Below are positions 1-4,923 of a stretch of DNA of 64,000 nucleotides, piece by piece. A program made the translations under genes and the position numbers. Below the pieces are notes generated by a model. The model saw only the letters and a list, made by a program, of their open reading frames with translations. It was not told the DNA's origin and ran no database searches. Numbering within the stretch: position 1 is the first letter of the stretch; every line of letters begins with the position of its first letter. This DNA comes from CAMASH01 sp041746635 (lineage in GTDB: Bacteria; Verrucomicrobiota; Verrucomicrobiia; Chthoniobacterales; Terrimicrobiaceae), in the NCBI GenBank assembly GCA_041746635.1, contig JBGTGQ010000034.1:1-64000 (forward strand). Direction: 5' to 3'.

Positions 1-106
1 CCCAAAAAGCCCTGCGGGTAGGAATGGCCAACCGCCGCTTTTCCCTTTGTCAAGCCTATGTGTAACATCTTCTCTGTCTTTCTGTCACTTAGCCTAAACT
101 TTTTAA

Positions 107-658
107 CCTTATCTCTCACCCCTTTTTCAGACAGGCTCTAACGGGCATGGCTCGGAAGATTCCGCCGATTTCATCGAACTCTCCGGTACATTAGGACTTG
201 GGCAGGCGGAGCTTTCAGGCATTGAGCGCCAGCACATCAAACTAGACCCCGGAACAATCCAGGTGTTCCGCCGAAAAACCAGCGAGGCCTTCCTCATTCC
301 GATCTACCCCGCAGCGCGGGCCACGATTGAACGCAGGCTTGCCGCCATGGAACCAGAGCAGACAACCCGCCTGCTTCCCGTGGAAAACTGCAAAAAAGGA
401 CTGTCCGCAGCCTGCAAGCGACTCGGCTTTCCGCACTTCGAGCCGCGTTCGCTCCGCAGATATTTCATCACCTCCGCACTGCGAAAAGGCATTGATGCGC
501 CAACGGTGGCCGCATGGCAGGGCCATCGTGACGGCGGGGCACTTGTTTTGAAAACCTACGGGGACGCGGTGCGCTTGGATCACAGTTTGCGCATGGCGAA
601 ACTTTTGGAGGATCACCCAGCCAATGTCCTACCCCTTGTGCGAGAAAATGCCGCATGA
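107..658 (+). pseudogene. Tyrosine recombinase, C-terminal half only (remnant)
   Basis: The open frame from 107 encodes the catalytic half of a tyrosine recombinase but has no start codon upstream; a stop lies just before it at 104-106, and the only internal start is GTG at 263. Visible motifs are ADFIELSGTLGLGQAELSGI (box I region), SLRRYFITSALRKGID (box II), WQGHRDGG and the tyrosine in KTYGD. In canonical enzymes box I carries an Arg where this protein has G-Q, and the His of HxxR is replaced by Arg. I recall related Verrucomicrobia proteins with GxGQAE, so this may be a clade trait rather than decay. The N-terminal core-binding domain is absent, so I call it a truncated remnant. It lies beside the integron and its stop overlaps the next ORF by ATGA. 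Confidence 0.7.
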
Positions 659-888
659 GTGAACCCAATGCGACGCCTGTCGAAGAAAATTGGTGTGACC
701 GTATTGCTGAAATACTTTCTCAGGATATGGACCCAGAAGGGACCGTCTTCGATGTTCGCGATGATACAAAGCCATGCATTCGTAATGCCGTTCTTGAACT
801 GATCGGCGCGGCATACCCAGAAGCCAAACTGAAAAAAGGCACCACCCCATCCAGCTTCCCAAATTCCCTCCGCAAGACATGCCGGTAG
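655..888 (+). CDS. Small ORF of unknown function, 3' end replaced by integrase remnant
   Basis: A 77-codon frame starts in an ATGA overlap with the recombinase remnant. I do not recognise the protein. The first ~62 codons (DRIAEILSQDMDPEGTVFDV..., ALELIGAAYPEAKL-like text) have acceptable composition. From about 840 onward the frame is merely antisense to the integron integrase remnant on the other strand (the codons for ALLFFYRHVLRREFGKLDG). The likely reading is a short gene whose 3' end was cut at the junction with the integron. It may also be non-coding. Confidence 0.3.
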   Translation: MSEPNATPVEENWCDRIAEILSQDMDPEGTVFDVRDDTKPCIRNAVLELIGAAYPEAKLKKGTTPSSFPNSLRKTCR

Positions 889-1575
889 AAAAACAGAAGC
901 GCATTAAAAGCCTGATTTTGATGCAGCTTCCCGCTGCACCCTTCGGGCTGAGGCTTCGCCATCAGTCTATCTCGCTCCGCTCGGTTGGGTCGATCCCGCC
1001 ACGTTGTGCCGCACTGCCAGATCTGTCAAAAACCCTTTCGCATCCTCCCCGTCCAATGCACCTGGCGGCTTGCTTCGGGTAAATGTTTGAAATCTTTCCA
1101 GCCACATTCGATACACCTCATGCGTCTTGGGCGAGTAATTGCGCAGTTTGATTGCTCCTTCGAGTTCGCGATACTCCTTCTCCCAAGACGCCCCTTTCTC
1201 ACCGGCGGGCGTCAATACCTCCGGAAGCCCGACGTCTAACTTTCTTCCCACGTTTGCCGCAGGGGATTCTCTGGCTAGGCCAGAATCCTTCGCTGCCAGA
1301 GAATCGCCACGAGGCCGTTCCTTTCCCCGCCGCAGCAGCAAATGAACGGCCTCACCCGCCTGCTGCAGTCCCCGTTCGGACTGCCCCTTCGATGTCAATT
1401 TGGCTAAAAAAGGAATGATACTCTGCGCTTCACGCGGCGGATGCTCGTATTTCTGGCAGAAATCCAGATAAAATCTGACCCATTTCAGATAAAATGGACG
1501 CTCCACCTCCGGCACGGCCGCCGCCACCATACGGCTTTCGTAGGCCTCCACGGTTTCTTTCGAGAGAACAATCAT
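838..1575 (-). pseudogene. intI: Integron-type integrase (IntI-like), interrupted and 3'-truncated
   Basis: Starting at 1575, the frame encodes an N-terminal SAM-like extension (about residues 1-85) of the type seen in environmental integron integrases, then the core-binding domain with KLRNYSPKTHEVYRMWLERF and FLTDLAVRHNVAGSTQ. In IntI proteins the next residues are NQALNALLFLYRHVL. Here the frame stops at 967, and NQAFNALLFFYRHVLRREFG resumes in another frame 67 bp further on, because a short palindromic element sits between the two parts. Homology ends at about 840, after GKLDGVV, so the whole catalytic domain (R, HxxR, Y) is missing. Divergent orientation from the cassette array is the classical integron layout. 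The enzyme must be dead. Confidence 0.85.
921..984. repeat. Short multi-hairpin element, copy A, inserted in intI
   Basis: This is a 64-bp insert between the codons for STQ and NQA of the integrase. It is flanked by TTG on both sides (918-920 and 985-987), consistent with a 3-bp target duplication. It is a row of small hairpins: TGCAGC/GCTGCA, CCC-TTC-GGG, and CTGAGGC/GCCATCAG, ending in CTATCTCGCTCCGCTCGG. The same end module and hairpin order recur at 3434-3495 and partly at 3247-3292 and 3091-3129. Confidence 0.7.
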
Positions 1576-1646
1576 GGTTTATCGGTTATCACCCCAAAAT
1601 GGGTGGATAAACAGACTCGTATAATCACTCGTTCGGCGACATTTGC
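1576..1646 (+). other. attI region and attI/cassette-1 junction
   Basis: This is the spacer between the divergent integrase start and the first cassette ORF. GTTCGGC at 1631-1637 is the presumed recombination core, cut after GTT, so cassette 1 begins at 1634. The 5' end of cassette 1 (GTTCGGCGaCA) is complementary to the R'' core of the cassette's own attC (TGtCGCCGAAC-like, 2203-2212) with a single mismatch. That match is expected if the cassette once circularised and integrated here. No convincing cassette promoter was found. Confidence 0.6.
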
Positions 1647-2204
1647 ATGCGCTCTCTAATTGGATGCCTTTTGTTCTTGTCCGCGAGTCTGTCTGCTTCC
1701 CGAGCGGACAGCTTATCGGTAGTCATCGATACCAGCGGAGCCGTGTTCGCTTACGAGGTCCGCGCGGGAGCCAACAAAGAACTCCTTTTTTGGGCACCAT
1801 CTTCATATCAACCAGAAGGCACCGGTTCGCGCGACTTCTGCCTCGAACACACCAAAGGCGCGGAAATCAAATGGAACAGTGACCGCTCATCGGTCGCCAT
1901 CACGGAATCAAATCATCGATTCATTGGTGATGTTTTACTCCTGCAACGAGGTTCAGCAGCTGCTTTCGAGAACGTGCTGACTGCCGCGCTCCAAGAACAG
2001 ATACTCGACCAAACAAAACTGAAATGGGAGAGATGCCGCTTCTATTTTGATTCGTGGACCGAACGGGACATCGCAGTTCTACGCCTGACCGGCTTGCATT
2101 ACACCGACGAGGCAAAGGGAGTTCGAGACTCGGCAGTCGTTCGTGTCGTCCTTCGCCTCCACAATTCAAACCCAATCGTCTCCATCGAAAGGCTTCACGA
2201 ATGA
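1647..2204 (+). CDS. Cassette 1: secreted protein of unknown function
   Basis: The 185-aa protein starts with a Sec-type signal peptide (MRSLIGCLLFLSASLSASRA, cleavage probably after SRA). The mature part is rich in beta-prone segments. I recognise no family. It begins 13 bp after the cassette boundary, and its stop codon (2202-2204) abuts the attC core, which is the tight packing typical of integron cassettes. An alternative frame over the 3' end reads the attC as 'NHALQRTAP', the familiar translated attC tail of cassette proteins. The product is presumably exported. Its function is not inferable from sequence. Confidence 0.75.
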   Translation: MRSLIGCLLFLSASLSASRADSLSVVIDTSGAVFAYEVRAGANKELLFWAPSSYQPEGTGSRDFCLEHTKGAEIKWNSDRSSVAITESNHRFIGDVLLLQRGSAAAFENVLTAALQEQILDQTKLKWERCRFYFDSWTERDIAVLRLTGLHYTDEAKGVRDSAVVRVVLRLHNSNPIVSIERLHE

Positions 2205-2205
2205 C

Positions 2206-2329
2206 GCCGAACCATGCGCTGCAGCGCACCGCTCCGTGCGTCACGGCACCTGCTTCCGCCGCCGCCTTTCCACCCGCCATGCAGGTGCCGCGCCGCACTC
2301 CGCGGTCGCTGAGCTTGCGGTCGTTAGGC
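2206..2329 (+). other. attC site of cassette 1
   Basis: R'' is GCCGAAC (2206-2212) and R' is GTTAGGC (2323-2329). The two ends pair over about 20 nt: GCCgAAC-catGCG-CTGCAGC at the left against the reverse complement of GCTGAGCTTGCGGTC-GTTAGGC at the right. The length of 124 bp, the imperfect palindrome and the position directly behind a stop codon all fit an attC. R'' deviates from the RYYYAAC consensus at one base (G for Y), but that base matches the complementary 5' end of the cassette. Confidence 0.8.
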
Positions 2330-2374
2330 AGAAAGGAATATTGCCCTTTCGCTGAGCCGAGCTATTTTCGCGAT

Positions 2375-2578
2375 ATGACCATTAAAGCCGTAGTCCATAA
2401 AGCAGAAGAAGGCGGATTCTGGGCTGAGGTTCCGGCCCTTCCGGGTTGTGTCACACAAGGAGAAACGGAAGAGGAGATTAAAGCCAACCTCCATGAGGCC
2501 GTTGAACTGTGGCTAGAAGCCGGCGATCCAGAAACAACTCAGAATCAAGAAGATAAGATTCTGGAGCTTGCCCTTTGA
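2375..2578 (+). CDS. hicB: Cassette 2: HicB-family antitoxin
   Basis: The 67-aa protein MTIKAVVHKAEEGGFWAEV... with PALPGCVTQGETEEEIKANL is a compact HicB N-terminal (RNase H-like) domain without the C-terminal DNA-binding domain found in longer HicB proteins. It neutralises the HicA mRNA interferase by direct binding. ATG at 2375 is chosen because the upstream extension only translates attC sequence. Its stop overlaps the HicA start (TTGA), so the pair is translationally coupled with the antitoxin first. The pair is carried as an integron cassette starting at 2326. Confidence 0.85.
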   Translation: MTIKAVVHKAEEGGFWAEVPALPGCVTQGETEEEIKANLHEAVELWLEAGDPETTQNQEDKILELAL

Positions 2579-2781
2579 AGCAGATTTCCGGCAAAGATCT
2601 CGCCAAAGCCGTTCAGAAAAGGGGATGGCTATTGGCCCGCGTGAAGGGCAGCCACCATGTTTTCACCAAGACGGGCCATCGCGAACGGATCGTGATTCCG
2701 ATCCACGGAAATCAGCCGTTGAAGATAGGACTTTTGCGCTCGCTGATGAAGATCGCTGACCTTGCGGAGGACGACGTATAG
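2575..2781 (+). CDS. hicA: Cassette 2: HicA-family mRNA interferase toxin
   Basis: The 68-aa protein MKQISGKDLAKAVQKRGW... has GSHHVFTK and IPIHGNQPLKIGLLRSLMK, the dsRBD-like HicA fold. The second His of GSHH corresponds to the conserved catalytic His. It cleaves mRNA when free of HicB. The start is TTG at 2575, overlapping the hicB stop. No frame damage is visible, so the module may be intact and could stabilise the cassette array. The attC follows immediately but is split by a group II intron. Confidence 0.85.
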   Translation: MKQISGKDLAKAVQKRGWLLARVKGSHHVFTKTGHRERIVIPIHGNQPLKIGLLRSLMKIADLAEDDV

Positions 2782-3090
2782 AAAATGCCGAATCGGGTCC
2801 TCGTGACTAACTGAGCCAACGCTCAATCAGCCACGGGTCCCACACCACCCGGCGTACGGGTCCGTACCGGTTCCGGCTAGGGTTGGAGTTTCCTCCTTCC
2901 CGGAGGCGGTGACTTCGACCTTCCGGCCCATGCCACTTCGCCCCAGAACCCTACATGCTTCCCATCGCGGCGGCTCTCACTGACCTCCTGGCCAACTGGC
3001 TTCATCGGGGTCCGTGTCCTCCACGCGGTTAAGGGTTCTTCATCGGTTCGGTCCTTCACGGTCTCAAGTGTTGATGCTGCGGCCGCCCGG

Positions 3091-3129
3091 CCTTCGCACT
3101 CTTCGGGCTGCCGGCGGCAGTCCGTCTCC
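3091..3129. repeat. Short multi-hairpin element, copy D (degenerate)
   Basis: CTTCGGG followed by the hairpin CTGCC-GGC-GGCAG (3108-3120) and a GTCTCC tail parallels the order in copy C (CCCTTCGGGG, GCCTGCGGCAGGC, TATCTCC). It lies in the shrunken domain-4 region of the intron. It is the least similar copy. Confidence 0.45.
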
Positions 3130-3246
3130 AAGCCTCCCGCCCTTTCGACTCCGGTTTCATCGTTTAAGCGGGCCATGTGACCCCCGGCTTGTTGCTCGCT
3201 ACTACGGCTTCTGCTGACTTCCTGCGCCATTTCCTGCGCGGGATTT

Positions 3247-3292
3247 GCCTCGCTTCGCTTGCCTGCGGCAGGCTATCTCCACTGCGTTCCGA
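3247..3292. repeat. Short multi-hairpin element, copy B
   Basis: CTCGCTTCGCTT is followed by the perfect hairpin GCCTG-CGG-CAGGC (3261-3273) and TATCTCC-ACTGCGTTCCG. The hairpin and TATCTCC tail are identical to copy C. It sits in the intron just 3' of the conserved TTACCTGGGGA block in intron sense, where known IIC introns have a short loop. Confidence 0.65.
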
Positions 3293-3433
3293 TTCCCCAG
3301 GTAAGAACGCGTTGCTTTCCTGCACAACCGCCACATTTACCTCCACGACTGAACCTTTGGACTTCGCTGTGCTGTGCCAGCTCGTCCCATCGTATCGGCC
3401 TTTTATGTGATTCTTGTTCATCCGCTTGCAGGT

Positions 3434-3495
3434 TTGCTTCGCTCCGCTCACCCCTTCGGGGCTGCCTGCGGCAGGCTATCTCCGCTTCGCTCCGA
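3434..3495. repeat. Short multi-hairpin element, copy C
   Basis: The order is TTGCTTCGCTCCGCTCA, hairpin CCCC-TTC-GGGG (3451-3461), hairpin GCCTG-CGG-CAGGC (3464-3476), then TATCTCCGCTTCGCTCCG. It shares the end module with copy A and the main hairpin with copy B. It lies in domain 1 of the intron at a place where other IIC introns have a short loop. Confidence 0.7.
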
Positions 3496-3706
3496 TTCGT
3501 CTAGCCTTCCTTCCCCCGGTCGGTTACCCTTCCGGAGTTGGTTTCAACTGGTGATTTTATCTCATGTTTTCATGTTTTGGTTCTTTCACAGGGGACTCTC
3601 ACCCCATTTGCAACGCGCCCATGCTGGGCGCACACAAGGCGCATGCACTCAACCATCAGTCGCTAAAGCTCCCTCGGGCGAGTGATGCGCAACGTTCGCA
3701 AAAAAT

Positions 3707-4030
3707 ATGACTAACCAAAGCGATCAACAACTTGCAACGCATATCCTAGCGCATCGTGGCGGTTATTCACTTCGATATGTGCTCCAGCAATCGAAGTTAC
3801 GCTATCTGTTTATTGTCATCCTACTTTGCGCCTTTTGTGTGGGAGCAGTTTTTGCAGAGGACAATTTCATTTGGGGATTCTGCCTCTGGGGAATCGGCAT
3901 GTCGTTTGGCACAATTATTCGAGACATCGGGTGGCTAAGAAGAATCAAACAGCAGTGGGCGTTTACTGAGCGAATTCTCGATTGGAGCAAGATAGAAGAA
4001 TTGGCATCTGGTGATAAAACTAAAAAATAA
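3707..4030 (+). CDS. Cassette 3: small membrane protein of unknown function
   Basis: The 107-aa protein has a soluble N-terminus (about 35 aa with HILAHRGGYSLRYVLQQSKLR), two predicted membrane segments (around residues 33-50, YLFIVILLCAFCVGAVF, and 55-70, WGFCLWGIGMSFG) and a charged C-terminal tail. I do not recognise the family. Its ATG lies 10 bp after the cassette boundary GTT/CGCA, and its stop is followed at once by TGCGA, the start of the expected R'' core (TGCGAAC). Both ends therefore agree with an integron cassette. Confidence 0.7.
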   Translation: MTNQSDQQLATHILAHRGGYSLRYVLQQSKLRYLFIVILLCAFCVGAVFAEDNFIWGFCLWGIGMSFGTIIRDIGWLRRIKQQWAFTERILDWSKIEELASGDKTKK

Positions 4031-4031
4031 T

Positions 4032-4084
4032 GCGAATCGGGTCCCCGTGGATAATTAATACTTAGTCACGGAGACCCGATTCGC
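4032..4084 (+). repeat. Near-perfect palindrome at the attC position of cassette 3 (intron domain-6-like)
   Basis: Arms GCGAATCGGGTCCCCGTG (4032-4049) and CACGGAGACCCGATTCGC (4067-4084) differ by one base in 18 and enclose a 17-nt AT-rich loop. The left junction TGCGA/ATCGGGTCC matches the intron junction GCCGA/ATCGGGTCC at 2791/2792. In plus orientation GGGTCCCCGTGG...TTAGTCACGGAGACCCGAT aligns with the domain-6 hairpin and 3' end of the neighbouring intron. It could be a solo intron 3' remnant. It would also act as a bidirectional terminator between the convergent genes on either side. Confidence 0.6.
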
Positions 4085-4088
4085 TATT

Positions 4089-4538
4089 TTACGTTATCAG
4101 TGATCGCTTGAAGACAACAACTGTCCGCAAGCAAAGAAAGAGAATAATCCATAATCCTATATTTAATATCGTGGGTAAATTTAGCCATCGCACGGCAAAT
4201 GGAAGCTCCATCAGACCTGCAACAATCAGGAGGACAAATAATATCGTCCAAGACATACTCCAAAATGGACGCAGGCGATTCCAACCAAAAATCGGTCTCG
4301 CTTCAGGGCATCTCCATACAGCCCACCAGAGTCCACATAGGGCGACTGGAGCTAATATCATCCAAGAAATCAATTCATAATGAATGGGGATGCCTATTGA
4401 ATCGGCATTTACCGGATACGCACCCATCCGTTGGTTCCAGAAATAATGGAGAATGCTAAAGATAGGCTGGAGGATAATAAGAAATGTTCCAGCGACTCCG
4501 AGGAGTAGCCATCGACGCGGTGTTTCAAACGGCCTCAT
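4089..4538 (-). CDS. Four-helix membrane protein of unknown function
   Basis: The 149-aa protein has four hydrophobic segments: WLLLGVAGTFLIILQPIF (~10-28), ISWMILAPVALCGLWW (~57-73), FWSMSWTILFVLLIVAGLM (~92-110) and ILNIGLWIILFLCLRTVVV (~124-142). I recognise no family. Its start codon overlaps the end of the frameshifted antitoxin gene by ATGA (4535-4538), suggesting they once formed an operon. It ends 4 bp from the palindrome that closes the integron array and is convergent to the cassettes. Confidence 0.6.
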   Translation of the reverse strand: MRPFETPRRWLLLGVAGTFLIILQPIFSILHYFWNQRMGAYPVNADSIGIPIHYELISWMILAPVALCGLWWAVWRCPEARPIFGWNRLRPFWSMSWTILFVLLIVAGLMELPFAVRWLNLPTILNIGLWIILFLCLRTVVVFKRSLIT

Positions 4539-4825
4539 TGTCTCTGCGGCCCCGATTGGCCAGCAGGCCGTAGTGGCGGATTAAAAGCCTCATCGGGAAT
4601 TTCAAACTCCGGCCCGAGAGTTCGCCCAACTTTTGGACGTCATTTTTCCTGCCCAGTCGCGAACGGCACCAGCCGGGCCACCGGCTTGCGCCCGCCTGCA
4701 ATAATGATCTCCTCGCCCGCCTCAACGGCGGCCAGATAGCGCGAGAGATGCGTCTTCGCTTCGTGGGTGGTGACCGTTTGCGTTTGCACAGGGTTGAGCG
4801 TAACGGTGCCGACAAACTTAGTCAA
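4535..4825 (-). pseudogene. Phd/YefM-type antitoxin, two frameshifts
   Basis: The frame from 4825 encodes TVTTHEAKTHLSRYLAAVEA followed by GEEIIIAGGRKPVARLVPF, a typical Phd/YefM N-terminal domain (DNA binding and dimerisation). It stops at 4640 just after an A5 run. The C-terminal toxin-binding part continues in a second frame (NDVQKLGELSG) and then a third (PEFEIPDEAFNPPL...), ending at 4535. Repairing both shifts would give a normal antitoxin of about 95 aa. No PIN-domain toxin follows; a membrane protein occupies that place. It could be true decay or, less likely, two sequencing errors. Confidence 0.65.
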
Positions 4826-4923
4826 GTTAGTCCGATTTATCCGGCGTCCACGAATTCATGCAACGCCCGGCATCCAGTCATTTCGTCCCCGCTTGGGACA
4901 CGCGTTTGCGATTTAAGCCGAAC

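Larger units (their letters stand above)
2792..3633 (-). mobile_element. Group IIC intron without ORF, inserted in attC
   Basis: On the minus strand the element begins GTGCGCCCAGCATGGGCGCG (5' end at 3633), followed by GGGTGAGAGTCCC, TCTTACCTGGGGA-type and GTCAGCAGAAGCCGTAGTAG segments and then a domain-5 region ending in GCCGGGTGGTGTGGGA. These match the order of conserved blocks I know from group IIC introns such as the Oceanobacillus iheyensis one. A domain-6 stem-loop (2797-2842) and the terminal CCCGAT end it at 2792. At 842 nt it has no reverse transcriptase; the short frames in the domain-4 area lack RT motifs. It lies antisense to the cassettes, as known for IIC-attC introns, and the target reads CTTGT/TCGGC. 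Domain 5 looks a few bases short, so self-splicing is uncertain. Confidence 0.85.
2787..3700 (+). other. attC site of cassette 2, split by intron
   Basis: GCCGA (2787-2791) lies left of the intron and AC (3634-3635) lies right of it; joined they form R'' GCCGAAC. On the right follow L'' GCGCATGCACTC (3639-3650) and L' GAGTGATGCGC (3680-3690). These pair with one unpaired G in L'', the extrahelical base typical of attC. R' is GTTCGCA (3694-3700). Without the intron the site is about 72 bp. Cassette 3 begins at 3697. Confidence 0.8.

Noticed and set aside
2054..2374. N-terminal extension of the HicB frame reading NHALQRTAP
   Set aside because: This part is translated attC sequence; HicB homology begins at the ATG at 2375.
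2781..2842. Simple intrinsic terminator after hicA
   Set aside because: The stem-loop is better explained as domain 6 of the minus-strand group IIC intron, since the attC core is rebuilt when the intron is removed; no T-run follows on the plus strand.
2877..3230. 117-codon minus-strand ORF inside the intron as a possible intron-encoded protein
   Set aside because: It has none of the reverse transcriptase motifs and its sequence is explained by intron RNA structure and hairpin elements.
3240..3500. CRISPR-like repeat array
   Set aside because: The repeated units are self-complementary, unevenly spaced and lie in intron loops; there are no equal spacers or cas genes.
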